Below are positions 21,771 through 31,643 of a stretch of DNA of 64,000 nucleotides, in pieces. The translations under genes were made by a program, and so were the position numbers. Every line of letters starts with the position of its first letter. The stretch's first letter is position 1. Origin of the DNA: Pseudomonadota bacterium (lineage in GTDB: Bacteria; Pseudomonadota; Gammaproteobacteria; Burkholderiales; Rhodocyclaceae); the NCBI GenBank assembly GCA_021849505.1, contig JAJZSW010000001.1, forward strand, positions 1 to 64,000. The letters run 5' to 3'. The notes under the pieces were generated by a model. The model had not been told where the DNA came from. It worked only from the letters and a program-made list of their open reading frames with translations, and did not search any database.

Positions 21771-22421
21771 ATGGCGCAAGAGGACACACGAGAGGCAAAC
21801 CGGGGCGTACGGCCGGACGAGGACACGCAACTGAAGAAACGCGCGCGCCGGCGCCTGATCGGTGCCGTGGCGCTGGCGCTGTTTGCCGCCATCGTCCTGC
21901 CGATGGTGATGGATCACCAGCCGGCCCCGCCGCTCAAGGACATCCAGGTGCGGATACCCAGCCCGGACGAGGGCGCGACGCAAAAGCCGCAGGCGACAGC
22001 AAAACCGGTCGACAAGGCGGAGATCAAGCCGATCGCCAAGGCCGAACCCAAGCCGGAGCAGAAAACCGAAGCCAAATCGGAGATCAAGCCCGAGCCCAAA
22101 CCCGAACCGAAGGTTGAAGCGAAGTCTGAAACGAAGCCTGAAAAGAAGCCGGAATCCAGGTCCGAAGCCAAACCTGCCGCCGGCGGCGGCGAAGCCTGGG
22201 AGGTGCAACTGGGTGCGTATGCGGAGCCCGGCCGGGTCATGAACCTGCTGGCCAAGCTCAAGGAACTGGGCCTTCCCACCTATACCGAGAAGGTCGAAAC
22301 GCCCAATGGTCCGCGCACGCGCGTCCGGGCCGGCCCCTTCCCGAATCAGGAGGCGGCCGAGAAGGCCAAGGCGCGCATCAAGATCATCGGCGTCGATGGG
22401 CCGGTGGCAAAAAAACCGTGA
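21771..22421 (+). CDS. SPOR-domain protein, DedD-like
   Basis: A 216-residue cell-division-type protein. A cytoplasmic N-terminus is followed by one membrane segment (LIGAVALALFAAIVLPMVM, about residues 26-44). A long linker of Lys/Glu/Pro repeats (EIKPEPKPEPKVEAKSETKP) spans roughly residues 70-135, and a C-terminal SPOR domain (WEVQLGAYAEPGRVMNLLAKL...RVRAGPF) binds glycan strands at the septum. Its position between folC and cvpA matches dedD. Confidence 0.88.
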   Translation: MAQEDTREANRGVRPDEDTQLKKRARRRLIGAVALALFAAIVLPMVMDHQPAPPLKDIQVRIPSPDEGATQKPQATAKPVDKAEIKPIAKAEPKPEQKTEAKSEIKPEPKPEPKVEAKSETKPEKKPESRSEAKPAAGGGEAWEVQLGAYAEPGRVMNLLAKLKELGLPTYTEKVETPNGPRTRVRAGPFPNQEAAEKAKARIKIIGVDGPVAKKP

Positions 22422-22438
22422 CCCGGCGGTGAGTCCAC

Positions 22439-22930
22439 GTGACGTTCTTCGATTATTTCGTGCTGGCCGTGATGGCCATTTCCCTACTGGTGGGAGTCAC
22501 GCGCGGGGTGGTGAGCGAGATTCTCGCCCTGGTCGCGTGGGTGGCGGCCTTCATCGCGGCACGCCTTTGGGCGGTGCCGCTCGGCAACCTGTTGCTGGCG
22601 GACTTGCCGGATCCCTTGTGGCGGCAGCTGGCGGGTTTTGTTGCCGTATTCGCCGCGGTGCTGATCGGTTTCGCCCTGTTGCGCTGGGTGACGACGCTGC
22701 TGCTCAAGGCGGTCGGATTGCGGCCGCTCGACCGGGTGCTCGGTGCGCTATTCGGCGTGGTGCGCGGCATGCTGGTCTTGCTGATTCTGGTCCTGCTGGC
22801 GGGGCTGACGCCCTTGCCGCAGCAGCAATGGTGGCGGCAGGCGACCTTCGCGCCGCCGCTCGAAACGGGTGTACTGGCGGTCAAGCCCTGGCTGCCGCCG
22901 GAACTGGCAAAACGGATTCAATACCGATAG
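22439..22930 (+). CDS. cvpA: CvpA family membrane protein
   Basis: A 163-residue inner-membrane protein with four hydrophobic segments, starting TFFDYFVLAVMAISLLVGVTRGVVSEILAL, the family hallmark. CvpA homologues are needed for colicin V production in E. coli, and the wider role concerns envelope stress. The GTG start lies directly upstream of purF, as in E. coli (cvpA-purF). Confidence 0.92.
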   Translation: MTFFDYFVLAVMAISLLVGVTRGVVSEILALVAWVAAFIAARLWAVPLGNLLLADLPDPLWRQLAGFVAVFAAVLIGFALLRWVTTLLLKAVGLRPLDRVLGALFGVVRGMLVLLILVLLAGLTPLPQQQWWRQATFAPPLETGVLAVKPWLPPELAKRIQYR

Positions 22931-22939
22931 GGTGAAACT

Positions 22940-24463
22940 ATGTGCGGCATTCTCGGCGTAGTCGCCACCACACCAGTCAATCAGCTGCTCTATGACGGCC
23001 TGCAGGTGCTGCAGCATCGCGGGCAGGATGCTGCCGGCATCGCCACCGCCGAGGGCGGGCGCTTCCACATGCACAAGGGGCCGGGCCTGGTGCGCGATGT
23101 CTTCCGCACGCGCAACATGCGCAACCTGATCGGCAACTGGGGCATCGGCCATTGCCGCTATCCGACGGCCGGTTCCGCCTACAACGCCGCCGAGTCGCAG
23201 CCCTTCTACGTCAATTCGCCATTCGGCCTGATGCTGGCCCACAACGGCAATCTGACCAATGCCGAGCAACTCAAACGCGACATGTTCCTGCAGGACCTGC
23301 GGCACATGAACACCAACTCGGATTCCGAGGTGCTGCTCAACGTGCTGGCGCACGAATTGCAGGAAGCCTCGACGAAATACCAGGTCGACGCCGAGACGAT
23401 CTTCAAGGCGGTGGCCGGCATGCACAAGCGCGTGCGCGGCGCCTATGCCGTGGTGGCGATGATCGCCGGCTACGGGCTGCTGGCCTTCCGCGATCCCTAC
23501 GGCATCCGGCCGCTGGTGATCGGCAAGAACGAAACGCCGGCCGGCACGGAATATCTCGTCGCTTCGGAGAGCGTGGCGATCGACACGCTCGGCTTCCAGT
23601 TCCTGCGCGATGTCGAACCCGGCGAGGCGGTGCTGATCGACACGCGCGGCCAGTTCATCAGCCGCCAGTGCGCGGAGAAGACCCAGCATGCGCCCTGCAT
23701 GTTCGAGTACGTCTATCTCGCGCGGCCGGATTCGCTGATCGATGGGGTATCGGTTTATTCGTCGCGCGTGAACATGGGCGTCTCGCTGGCCGACAAGATC
23801 CGCCACACCATGCCGCATCTGGCGATCGACACGGTGATCCCGATTCCCGATTCGAGCCGGCCGGCCGCTCTCGAACTGGCAACACGGCTCGGCGTGCCCT
23901 ACCGCGAGGGTTTCGTGAAGAACCGCTACATCGGCCGCACCTTCATCATGCCCGGTCAGGCCTCGCGCAAGAAGTCGGTGCGCCAGAAGCTCAACGCCAT
24001 CGGCTCGGAGTTTCGCGGCAAGAATGTGCTGCTGGTCGATGATTCGATCGTGCGCGGCACGACCAGCCGCGAGATCATCATGATGGCGCGCGAGGCGGGC
24101 GCTCAGAAGGTGTATTTCGCATCCGCCAGCCCGCCGGTGCGTTTCGCCAACGTCTACGGCATCGACATGCCCTCGCGTACCGAGTTGATCGCCGCCTTCC
24201 GCAACGACGAGGAGATTCGCCAGGAGATCGGCGCCGATGCCTTGATCTACCAGGATCTCGAAGCCATGAAGAACGCCGTGCGCGCCATCAATCCGGCGCT
24301 GACGCAATTCGACACCTCCTGTTTCGACGGCCATTACATCACCGGCGACGTCAGCGCCGACTATCTCAACAGCATCGAGGCGGCCCGCGCCAGGCCGGCG
24401 CGCCATGACGGCGATGGCGGCGATGGCGGCCAGCTCGATCTCAACCTCGTATCCCACGAATGA
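22940..24463 (+). CDS. purF: Amidophosphoribosyltransferase
   Basis: A 507-residue first enzyme of purine synthesis. It begins [21 protein letters not shown], so Cys2 becomes the N-terminal glutaminase nucleophile. The PRPP-binding motif is [18 protein letters not shown], and the cysteine pattern of the FeS/propeptide-type enzymes is absent, as in E. coli. It overlaps metZ by 4 bases. Confidence 0.98.
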   Translation: MCGILGVVATTPVNQLLYDGLQVLQHRGQDAAGIATAEGGRFHMHKGPGLVRDVFRTRNMRNLIGNWGIGHCRYPTAGSAYNAAESQPFYVNSPFGLMLAHNGNLTNAEQLKRDMFLQDLRHMNTNSDSEVLLNVLAHELQEASTKYQVDAETIFKAVAGMHKRVRGAYAVVAMIAGYGLLAFRDPYGIRPLVIGKNETPAGTEYLVASESVAIDTLGFQFLRDVEPGEAVLIDTRGQFISRQCAEKTQHAPCMFEYVYLARPDSLIDGVSVYSSRVNMGVSLADKIRHTMPHLAIDTVIPIPDSSRPAALELATRLGVPYREGFVKNRYIGRTFIMPGQASRKKSVRQKLNAIGSEFRGKNVLLVDDSIVRGTTSREIIMMAREAGAQKVYFASASPPVRFANVYGIDMPSRTELIAAFRNDEEIRQEIGADALIYQDLEAMKNAVRAINPALTQFDTSCFDGHYITGDVSADYLNSIEAARARPARHDGDGGDGGQLDLNLVSHE

Positions 24464-25641
24464 ACGAAGATCCCCGCTACCAGTTCGATACCCTGGCGAT
24501 TCGCGCCGGGCAGGAGCGCAGCCAATACGGCGAGCATTCGGAGGCGCTCTATCTGACGTCCAGCTTCGTCTTCCCGAGCGCGGCCCAGGCCGCGGCGCTG
24601 TTCGCCGGCGAAGTCGAGGGCTATACCTACTCGCGGTTCACCAACCCGACCGTGACCCTGTTCCAGGATCGGCTCGCCGCGCTGGAAGGCGCGGAAGCCT
24701 GCATCGCGACGGCCAGCGGCATGTCGGCGATTCTTGCCACTGCGCTGGCCCTGCTGCAGTCGGGCGATCATGTCGTCGCCGCGCGCGGCATCTTCGGCGC
24801 GAGCCAGGCCCTGTTCGGCACGCTCCTGCCGAAATTCGGCGTGACGACGACCTTCGTGCCCGGCTGCGATCCGGAGAGCTTCCGGAAAGCGATCCAGCCG
24901 CACACGAAGCTCGTGTTCATCGAGACGCCCTCCAACCCGCTGACCGAGGTGCATGACATGGCCGCGCTGGCGGACATGGCGCATGCCGTCGGCGCGCTGC
25001 TGGTCGTCGACAACTGCTTCTGCACGCCGGCGCTGCAACGGCCGCTCGAGTTCGGCGCCGATCTCGTCATCCATTCCGCCACCAAACATCTCGACGGGCA
25101 GGGTCGCGTGATGGGCGGTGCGGTCTGCGGGGCTAAGGCGCCTATCGAGGAAGTCTTCAAATTCATGCGCACCGCCGGACCGAGCCTGTCCCCCTTCAAT
25201 GCCTGGGTGCTCGTCAAGGGGCTGGAAACGCTCAAGCTGCGCATGCAGGCGCACTCGGCCAACGCGCTGGAACTGGCGCGCCGGCTCGAGTCCCATCCGG
25301 CCATCGAACGCATCTTCTATCCCGGCCTGCCGTCCCATCCGCAACATGCGCTGGCGCAGCGCCAGCAGTCGGCCGGTGGCGCCATCGTCTCCTTCGAGGT
25401 GAAGGGCGGCAGGGCAGCCGCCTGGCGGGTCGTCGACAACTGCAAGTTGCTGTCGATCACTTCCAACCTCGGCGATGTCAAGACGACCATCACGCATCCG
25501 GGAACCACCACACACGGTCGCGTGACGCCGGAAGCGCGTGCCGAGGCGGGCATCACCGAGGGCCTGGTGCGCATCGCCGTCGGCCTCGAAGCGATCGACG
25601 ACATCGAAGCAGACCTGCTGCGCGGCCTGGGACCGCGCTGA
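24460..25641 (+). CDS. metZ: O-succinylhomoserine sulfhydrylase
   Basis: A 393-residue, PLP-dependent Cys/Met-metabolism enzyme that makes homocysteine directly from O-succinylhomoserine and sulfide. The PLP lysine is in [27 protein letters not shown] and the phosphate-binding ASGMSAI are visible. The purF-metZ overlap is a standard proteobacterial arrangement and favours metZ over metB or metC. Confidence 0.94.
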   Translation: MNEDPRYQFDTLAIRAGQERSQYGEHSEALYLTSSFVFPSAAQAAALFAGEVEGYTYSRFTNPTVTLFQDRLAALEGAEACIATASGMSAILATALALLQSGDHVVAARGIFGASQALFGTLLPKFGVTTTFVPGCDPESFRKAIQPHTKLVFIETPSNPLTEVHDMAALADMAHAVGALLVVDNCFCTPALQRPLEFGADLVIHSATKHLDGQGRVMGGAVCGAKAPIEEVFKFMRTAGPSLSPFNAWVLVKGLETLKLRMQAHSANALELARRLESHPAIERIFYPGLPSHPQHALAQRQQSAGGAIVSFEVKGGRAAAWRVVDNCKLLSITSNLGDVKTTITHPGTTTHGRVTPEARAEAGITEGLVRIAVGLEAIDDIEADLLRGLGPR

Positions 25642-25662
25642 GCGGTGCGACCGCGCGGCGGG

Positions 25663-25687
25663 CGCCGTCCCGTCAGCGCCGACTTTC
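25663..25687 (-). repeat. Dispersed 25-bp repeat, copy 6 (intergenic after metZ)
   Basis: On the minus strand it reads GAAAGTCGGCGCTGAC then GGGACGGCG, two changes from consensus. It is one of two copies outside genes. Confidence 0.75.
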
Positions 25688-25730
25688 GTGCCCGGTCTGG
25701 GCCGACTCCTTGAACTGCTAAAATCCGCTT

Positions 25731-25748
25731 GGTAGCTGTGATGCTACC
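25731..25748. promoter_or_regulatory. Small inverted repeat in the leader of the DUF2863 gene
   Basis: GGTAGC-TGTGAT-GCTACC, a perfect 6-bp stem 24 bases before the start codon. It could be an operator or leader hairpin; no regulator can be named. Confidence 0.35.
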
Positions 25749-25771
25749 TCTGATGACTTTTCCCCGATGCC

Positions 25772-26953
25772 ATGAAACGCTCCCGTTTTTCCCGCCGCAC
25801 CAAGCAAACCCCGGATACCGAGGAGCTGATCCGCCTCGCCACGCAACTGAGCCTGTCGGGCAGCCGGCTTGAGGATGTCTTCTGGGAGCGTCGTCTCGCG
25901 GTGACGATCGATCGGCTCCTGCGCGGCCAGGACGAAGCCGCGCTGAATGCCGCCCTGGACCATCTCTATGGAGCAGGTGGCCGCGCCTACGACGAATTGG
26001 CCGACATGGTCGAGAACTGTGCCGAATCGCATCACCACGCGATGGCTGGCGCGGGGGGCGGGCAGGATGTGCTGTTGTTCGCCGCGCCGGTGCTGGCCTG
26101 GTCGCGCTATGCGATTCCCTCCGGCCCGATCGCGCCGGAAGTGCTTAACAACCTGCGCGTCCAGCTGCAGGCCCACGTGTTCGCCTCCGAAGTGCGCTTC
26201 GGCCTTGCCGACTATTTCTTCAGCCCGGACCAGTTGCCGCAGAGCTATTGCGAGACGGCGGCGCTGGCGGAAAAGCTCGCCAAGGCAGGGCTGCACGGGC
26301 GCGACATCAAGCTCGATGCCAGCCAGATGGCGGAAACGATGAACTTCCTTTCCGATACCCGTTACCTGATCGGCGTGGTTTGCGCACCGGCGGGTGCGCC
26401 ATTGTTCCGCTGGCAGGAGGACGACGGCAGCCGCAGCGAGGCCCTCAAGCAGTGGCGGGCGCAGGGCGGCGAGGTGCTGCGGGCACTGTTGCCAGCCTGT
26501 GCGACCGAGCCCTTGCTGCCGCAATCCTTCCATGCCGCGATCCGCGAGGCGGACCGTGCTTCGCGCCCCTACTCGCTGCGTTCCGCGGTTGCCTTCCTGC
26601 AGACGACCCTGAACGTGCCGGCCGCGAACCTGCGGGCGGTGGTGGCACCGTACTATGATCGCCAGATCGAGGAATATCGCATCGGTTTTACTCTCGGCGA
26701 GGCCTCCGAAGTCGTGCATGGCGTGGTCTGGCCTTTGCTGGAGAACGAGGACGAGGCGGCCGAACTGCCCGCCCAGATCGAGGCGGTATTGCGCGAGGCG
26801 GGCATCCGCGAAGTGCTGGTGCTCGACCACCGCTTCCCGCTCGAGTATTGCGACGACTGCGGCGCGCCGCTCTATCCGAATCCAGAAGGCGAGCCCGTGC
26901 ATGCCGAGCTGCCCGAGCAGGAAGAGGAAGCCATGCCGCGCCACTTGCACTAG
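25772..26953 (+). CDS. DUF2863-like protein of unknown function
   Basis: A 393-residue soluble protein that matches the betaproteobacterial DUF2863 type in length and layout as far as I recognise it. A basic N-terminus ([12 protein letters not shown]) is followed by a helical region, and the C-terminus has a paired-cysteine motif [16 protein letters not shown] that may bind a metal. No catalytic motif was recognised. The unit is translated just before recR. Confidence 0.6.
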   Translation: MKRSRFSRRTKQTPDTEELIRLATQLSLSGSRLEDVFWERRLAVTIDRLLRGQDEAALNAALDHLYGAGGRAYDELADMVENCAESHHHAMAGAGGGQDVLLFAAPVLAWSRYAIPSGPIAPEVLNNLRVQLQAHVFASEVRFGLADYFFSPDQLPQSYCETAALAEKLAKAGLHGRDIKLDASQMAETMNFLSDTRYLIGVVCAPAGAPLFRWQEDDGSRSEALKQWRAQGGEVLRALLPACATEPLLPQSFHAAIREADRASRPYSLRSAVAFLQTTLNVPAANLRAVVAPYYDRQIEEYRIGFTLGEASEVVHGVVWPLLENEDEAAELPAQIEAVLREAGIREVLVLDHRFPLEYCDDCGAPLYPNPEGEPVHAELPEQEEEAMPRHLH

Positions 26954-26961
26954 GCGCGCGG

Positions 26962-27558
26962 ATGGCGATACCCTCAGCGCTGGACGAACTGGTCGCGGCC
27001 CTGCGCTGCCTGCCGGGCGTCGGGCCGAAATCGGCGCAGCGCATGACCTACCATCTCCTGCAGCACGACCCGCGCGGCGCAGAGCGGCTTGCCCGCGCGC
27101 TCGATCAGGCCCTGGGTTCGCTGCGCCACTGCAACCGCTGCAACAATTTCACCGAGGCCGAGATCTGCGAGCGCTGCCTGTCGCCGAAGCGCGACCCCGC
27201 TCAGTTGTGCGTCGTCGAAATGCCGGCAGACCTCAACACGATGGAGCAGACCCACGCCTACAGCGGCCTGTATTACGTCCTGATGGGGCGTTTGAGTCCG
27301 CTCGACGGCATCGGTCCGCGCGAACTGGCCTTCGACCGGCTGCTCGCCCGCGCCAGCGACGGCGTCGTCAAGGAGGTGATTCTGGCTACCAACCTGACAC
27401 ACGAGGGCGAGGCGACCGCCCATTACCTCTCGGAAATGCTGCACGCCCGCGGGATCAAGGTCAGCCGCATTGCCCGTGGCCTGCCGCTGGGTAGCGAAAT
27501 CGAGTATGCGGATGCTGCCAGCGTCGCTCAGGCATTCCTCGAAAGACGCGATTATTGA
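26962..27558 (+). CDS. recR: Recombination mediator RecR
   Basis: A 198-residue member of the RecFOR pathway that helps load RecA on gapped DNA. It has a helix-hairpin-helix at the N-terminus ([19 protein letters not shown]), a C4 zinc finger ([16 protein letters not shown]) and a Toprim domain ([10 protein letters not shown]...[12 protein letters not shown]). The usual dnaX-ybaB partners are not adjacent here. Confidence 0.97.
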   Translation: MAIPSALDELVAALRCLPGVGPKSAQRMTYHLLQHDPRGAERLARALDQALGSLRHCNRCNNFTEAEICERCLSPKRDPAQLCVVEMPADLNTMEQTHAYSGLYYVLMGRLSPLDGIGPRELAFDRLLARASDGVVKEVILATNLTHEGEATAHYLSEMLHARGIKVSRIARGLPLGSEIEYADAASVAQAFLERRDY

Positions 27559-27662
27559 CGAATAAACAAAGGGTTGGTTTATAGGGGCTTTAATTGCCCG
27601 ACTGACTTGAGTACAATCGTCAAGTTTTTTGCATTCGCTTTCTTACTTTTCAGGAAACCACC

Positions 27663-28259
27663 ATGAGTTGTGACGATACAGTGGATTGTGGCAGGCGTCG
27701 CCTGCTGGTCGCCACGTCGGTTGCCGGAGGTGTGGCAGGAGTCGCCGCAGTCGTGCCGTTTGTCAGCACCTTTGCCCCCTCCGAGCGCGCCAAGTCGGCC
27801 GGTGCCCCTGTCGAGGTCGATGTCAGCAAGCTCGCCCCCGGCGAAATGATGACCGTCGAATGGCGCGGCAAGCCGGTGTGGATCATTCACCGTACCAAGG
27901 AAATGCTCGACGATCTGACGAAGCTGGGTGCCAAGCTGTCCGATCCGAAGTCGGACCGCAACATGCAGCCCGCCTACGCCAAGAACGAGCATCGCTCGAT
28001 CAAGCCCGAATATCTGGTGGCCATCGGCATCTGTACCCATCTGGGCTGCTCGCCGTCCGAAAAGTTCAGGAGCGGTGCCGAATCCGGGGTTGCGGCCGAC
28101 TGGCCCGGTGGCTTCCTTTGCCCCTGCCATGGTTCGTTGTTCGATCTCGCCGGTCGCGTTTACAAGAGCATGCCGGCACCGGACAACCTCGAGATTCCGC
28201 CTCATGTTTATCTGTCCGACGCCAGGATTTTGATCGGCGAAGACAGGAAGGGAGCCTAA
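27663..28259 (+). CDS. petA: Ubiquinol-cytochrome c reductase Rieske iron-sulfur subunit
   Basis: A 198-residue bc1 complex subunit on the periplasmic face. The N-terminus CGRRRLLVATSVAGGVAGVAAVVPF is a Tat-type signal anchor. The 2Fe-2S ligands lie in CTHLGCSP and CPCHGS. It is the first gene of the petA-petB-petC operon, with petB 3 bases after its stop. Confidence 0.97.
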   Translation: MSCDDTVDCGRRRLLVATSVAGGVAGVAAVVPFVSTFAPSERAKSAGAPVEVDVSKLAPGEMMTVEWRGKPVWIIHRTKEMLDDLTKLGAKLSDPKSDRNMQPAYAKNEHRSIKPEYLVAIGICTHLGCSPSEKFRSGAESGVAADWPGGFLCPCHGSLFDLAGRVYKSMPAPDNLEIPPHVYLSDARILIGEDRKGA

Positions 28260-28262
28260 GCC

Positions 28263-29564
28263 ATGGGTGCCCCCATCGCTGATAAATACAAGTCCGACGG
28301 CACGCGTTCCGGCAACCTGCTGGAGTGGATCGATGCCCGCTTCCCCCTGACGGCACTCTGGAACGACCATCTGGCCAAGTATTACGCGCCGAAGAACTTC
28401 AACTTCTGGTACTTTTTCGGCTCTCTCGCGCTCCTGGTGCTGGTGATCCAGATCGTCACGGGCATTTTCCTGGTCATGCACTACAAGCCGGACGCCTCAC
28501 TGAACGCTTCCGGCGTCCCGGTGGCTTTCGCCAGCGTCGAGTACATCATGCGCGACGTGCCCTGGGGCTGGCTGATCCGCTATTTGCATTCCACCGGCGC
28601 TTCGGCCTTCTTTGTCGTCGTCTATTTGCACATGTTCCGCGGCATGCTGTACGGCTCGTACCGCAAGCCGCGCGAACTGATCTGGATCTTCGGCGTGCTG
28701 ATCTTCCTGTGCCTGATGGCCGAGGCGTTCATGGGCTATCTGCTGCCCTGGGGACAGATGTCCTACTGGGGTGCCCAGGTGATCGTCAACCTGTTCACGG
28801 CGATTCCGCTGATCGGCCCCGAGCTTGGCGTCTGGATCCGCGGCGACTACGTGATCGGCGACGCGACCCTGAACCGCTTCTTCTCCTTCCACGTGATCGC
28901 CATTCCCCTGATCCTGGTCGGCCTGGTGGCCGCGCACGTCATCGCCTTGCACGAAGTCGGCTCCAACAACCCGGACGGCATCGAGATCAAGAAGAAGAAG
29001 GACGCCAACGGCATTCCGCTTGACGGCATTCCCTTCCACCCGTACTACACGGTGAAGGACATCGTCGGCGTGGTGGTCTTCCTGGCTGCGTTCGCGGTCA
29101 TCGTCTTCTTCTTGCCTGAAGGCGGCGGCTACTTCCTGGAGTACAACAACTTCTTCCCCGCCGACCCACTGGTAACGCCACCGCACATCGCGCCGGTCTG
29201 GTACTTCACGCCCTACTACTCGATCCTGCGCGCCAACACCGTGAATTTCTTCTGGATCGACGCCAAGCTCTGGGGGGTGATCTTCATGGGACTCGGCGTG
29301 ATGATCCTGTTCTTCCTGCCCTGGCTCGACCGCAGTCCGGTCAAGTCGATCCGCTATCGCGGCCCGCTCTACAAGGGCGCGCTGACGATCTTCGTGATCA
29401 GCTTCCTAATCCTCGGCTACCTGGGCATCCTTCCGCCGACGCCGGGTCGTACGCTGGTCGCGCAGATCTGCACGATCCTCTATTTCGCCTTCTTCCTGCT
29501 GATGCCGATCTACACATCGCTGGACAAGTGCAAGGCTGAGCCGGAAAGGGTGACGGAGAAATGA
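28263..29564 (+). CDS. petB: Cytochrome b of the bc1 complex
   Basis: A 433-residue membrane subunit carrying hemes bL and bH. Heme-ligand histidines sit in the second and fourth helices (RYLHSTGASAFFVVVYLHMFRG and FFSFHVIAIPLILVGLVAAHVIALHEVG). The quinol-oxidation loop reads PPHIAPVWYF, so the PEWY motif is PVWY; I recall this variant in other beta- and gammaproteobacteria. There are about eight membrane segments. It overlaps petC by 4 bases. Confidence 0.98.
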   Translation: MGAPIADKYKSDGTRSGNLLEWIDARFPLTALWNDHLAKYYAPKNFNFWYFFGSLALLVLVIQIVTGIFLVMHYKPDASLNASGVPVAFASVEYIMRDVPWGWLIRYLHSTGASAFFVVVYLHMFRGMLYGSYRKPRELIWIFGVLIFLCLMAEAFMGYLLPWGQMSYWGAQVIVNLFTAIPLIGPELGVWIRGDYVIGDATLNRFFSFHVIAIPLILVGLVAAHVIALHEVGSNNPDGIEIKKKKDANGIPLDGIPFHPYYTVKDIVGVVVFLAAFAVIVFFLPEGGGYFLEYNNFFPADPLVTPPHIAPVWYFTPYYSILRANTVNFFWIDAKLWGVIFMGLGVMILFFLPWLDRSPVKSIRYRGPLYKGALTIFVISFLILGYLGILPPTPGRTLVAQICTILYFAFFLLMPIYTSLDKCKAEPERVTEK

Positions 29565-30283
29565 AAAAGCTGTTGATTGCATTGCTGTGGGCACCGCTGC
29601 TGGCCTCGGTGCAGGTTTTTGCTGCCGGGGCGGAGGTCAAGCTCGACAAGGCGCCTGATCGCGGACGGGATTACGCGGCGCTGCAGAACGGCGCCAAGGT
29701 GTTCGTCAACTATTGCCTGAATTGCCACTCGGCATCCTACATGCGCTACAACCGCCTGCAGGACATCGGACTGACCGAGCAGCAGATCAAGGACAACCTC
29801 CTGTTCACCCAGGACAAGGTCGGCGAACTGATGACCATCGCGATGCGGCGCGCGGAAGCCAAGCAATGGTTCGGCGCGGCCCCACCCGATCTGACCGTGA
29901 TCGCGCGCGCGCGCTCGACCGCGGCCTATTCCGGCGCTGACTGGCTCTATACCTACATGCGCGGCTTTTACCGCGACGACTCGCGCCCGACTGGCTGGAA
30001 CAACACGGTGTTCGCCAATGTCGGCATGCCGCACGTGCTTTGGGAATTGCAAGGCGAGCAGGTCATGGGCGCCGACCACAAGCTGGCACTGGCCAAGCCC
30101 GGCCTGCTGCAACCCAAGGAATACGATGCGCTGGTCGCCGATCTGGTCGGATTCCTGAATTACATGGGCGAGCCGGTGCAGAACTACCGTAAAGAACTGG
30201 GTGTGATCGTACTGATCGCCCTGGCCATACTATTCGTCTTCTCCTATGCGCTCAAGCGCGAATACTGGCGAGACATTCATTAA
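29561..30283 (+). CDS. petC: Cytochrome c1
   Basis: A 240-residue periplasmic c-type cytochrome with a cleavable signal (MKKLLIALLWAPLLASVQVFAAG). The heme-binding motif CLNCH lies in NYCLNCHSASYMRYNRL, the axial Met is probably in the VGMPHVLWELQG region, and a C-terminal anchor reads LGVIVLIALAILFVFSYAL. It passes electrons from the Rieske centre to soluble cytochrome c. Confidence 0.97.
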   Translation: MKKLLIALLWAPLLASVQVFAAGAEVKLDKAPDRGRDYAALQNGAKVFVNYCLNCHSASYMRYNRLQDIGLTEQQIKDNLLFTQDKVGELMTIAMRRAEAKQWFGAAPPDLTVIARARSTAAYSGADWLYTYMRGFYRDDSRPTGWNNTVFANVGMPHVLWELQGEQVMGADHKLALAKPGLLQPKEYDALVADLVGFLNYMGEPVQNYRKELGVIVLIALAILFVFSYALKREYWRDIH

Positions 30284-30376
30284 CCGAACAACGAAACTGC
30301 CATGGGACATCGAGACATGAATCCACCTGTGCGTCGCGTGGTGCGAGATTCCGATTATTCGTGGGGAACGAGCGCC

Positions 30377-30973
30377 ATGATGAACCTGTACTCGGGCACA
30401 ACCTGCCCGTTCAGCCATCGCTGCCGCATCGTCCTGTACGAGAAGCAGATGGACTTTCAGGTGATCGACGTCGACCTGTTCAACAAGCCCGAGGACATCG
30501 CCGTCATCAACCCCTACAATCGCGTGCCGGTGCTGGTTGATCGCGATCTCGTCCTGTACGAGTCGAACATCATCAACGAGTACATCGACGAGCGCTTCCC
30601 GCATCCGCAACTGATGCCGCCTGATCCGCAGACGCGGGCCAAGGCGCGCCAGCTGCTGCACACGATGGAGCACGAACTATTCAGTCACATCGATGCCCTG
30701 GAGCGCAATCTCAAGACGGCGGACAAGACCCGGGCGCATATCCGTGACCGGCTCGTCGAGCTGACACCGCTCTTCGCCAAGCAGAAGTTCCTGCTCGGCG
30801 ACGATTTCTCGATGCTCGACGTGGCGATCGCGCCGCTGCTGTGGCGTCTCGATCACTACGGCATCGAACTGCCGAAGTCCGCCGCGCCCGTGATGAAGTT
30901 CGCCGAACGGATCTTCGCGCGCCAGGGCTTCATCGACGCGCTGACGCCTTCGGAAAAGGTGATGCGTCGCTGA
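30377..30973 (+). CDS. sspA: Stringent starvation protein A
   Basis: A 198-residue RNA-polymerase-associated protein with a glutathione-S-transferase fold. It starts MMNLYSGTTCPFSHRCRIVL (thioredoxin-like half) and ends in a helical GST domain. The frame is open back to 30302, but the doublet ATG at 30377/30380 matches the family start. The petABC-sspA-sspB order is typical of betaproteobacteria. Confidence 0.95.
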   Translation: MMNLYSGTTCPFSHRCRIVLYEKQMDFQVIDVDLFNKPEDIAVINPYNRVPVLVDRDLVLYESNIINEYIDERFPHPQLMPPDPQTRAKARQLLHTMEHELFSHIDALERNLKTADKTRAHIRDRLVELTPLFAKQKFLLGDDFSMLDVAIAPLLWRLDHYGIELPKSAAPVMKFAERIFARQGFIDALTPSEKVMRR

Positions 30974-31013
30974 TTGCTGCGCAAGCGCCGCAGTTTTCCG
31001 CTGGCAACTGAAG

Positions 31014-31451
31014 ATGTTCACCACCAAACCCTACCTCATCCGCGCCATTCACGAATGGTGCGCGGATGAGGGCTTTACGCCCTATCTCGCGGTGCAGGTC
31101 GATGAGCGCACGCGCGTGCCGCGGGAATTCGTGCGCGATGGCCAGATCGTCCTCAACGTCAGCGCCGAAGCGACCCACCAGCTGGTGATGGGTAACGCGG
31201 AAATCACCTTCCAGACCCGCTTCAACGGTGCGTCCTTCCCGGTCGTCGTGCCGGTCGATGTCGTCGTGGCGATCTATGCGCGCGAAAACGGACAGGGCAT
31301 GGCTTTCGAAGCGACTCCGGCATCCGCGCCTGAGCTGGCAGACGGAAAAGTCGTCGCTGGCGAGACGGCAGCCGCAGAAACTGCTGATGTTGCGGAGAGT
31401 GAAACAGAGCCAGCCGCCAAACGGGGCGGACACCTGACCCTGGTCAAGTAA
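31014..31451 (+). CDS. sspB: ClpXP specificity-enhancing factor SspB
   Basis: A 145-residue adaptor that delivers ssrA-tagged proteins to ClpXP. The N-terminal substrate-binding fold is clear (TKPYLIRAIHEWCADEGFTPYLAVQV, REFVRDGQIVLNVS). A disordered acidic linker and a C-terminal ClpX-binding tail (GGHLTLVK) follow. Repeat copy 7 falls in the linker and encodes KVVAGETA. The gene ends 37 bases before the island boundary. Confidence 0.95.
   Translation: MFTTKPYLIRAIHEWCADEGFTPYLAVQVDERTRVPREFVRDGQIVLNVSAEATHQLVMGNAEITFQTRFNGASFPVVVPVDVVVAIYARENGQGMAFEATPASAPELADGKVVAGETAAAETADVAESETEPAAKRGGHLTLVK
31346..31370 (+). repeat. Dispersed 25-bp repeat, copy 7 (inside sspB linker)
   Basis: It reads AAAAGTCGTCGCTGGC then GAGACGGCA (one core change) and encodes KVVAGETA in the same frame as copies 2 and 5. 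Confidence 0.75.
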
Positions 31452-31488
31452 GTACCGTGTCGGGCGGGGAAGGGGGCGAAGTGCAAGC

Positions 31489-31533
31489 TGGCGCCCAAGA
31501 CAGGAATCGAACCTGTGACCTACCGCTTAGGAG
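31489..31533 (-). other. Left attachment site: 3' half of tRNA-Arg(CCU)
   Basis: A 45-bp remnant equal to the 3' part of the tRNA at 52117-52192 (anticodon loop to CCA), with two differences. Both fall in the outermost T-stem pair, so the pair is preserved. It has no 5' half and is not a functional tRNA gene. It marks the original chromosomal tRNA end displaced by integration. Confidence 0.92.
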
Positions 31534-31603
31534 AGGGCATTATTGCCTGTCAACCATGCGGGTTCCAAAGCGTTTAGGGCATTATTGCCACAATCTTGCC
31601 ACA
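31534..31603 (+). promoter_or_regulatory. Left-end integrase arm-type repeats
   Basis: Two direct copies of AGGGCATTATTGCC (31534-31547 and 31576-31589) lie here. The second runs into TTGCCACAATCTTGCCACA (31585-31603), itself two TTGCCACA units. The same 19-bp block recurs at 52017-52035 near the right end. This is consistent with integrase or excisionase arm sites. Confidence 0.55.
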
Positions 31604-31643
31604 CCGGAAGGAAGCTTCTGGCAGGGCATTGAGGGAGTAATGC

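Noticed and set aside
27594-27617. A sigma-70 promoter before petA (TTGCCC ... TACAAT)
   Set aside because: The spacer between the hexamers is about 12 bases, too short; no convincing pair was found.
31489-31533. A second tRNA-Arg gene
   Set aside because: Only the 3' half is present, with no D arm or 5' acceptor strand; it is an attachment-site remnant.
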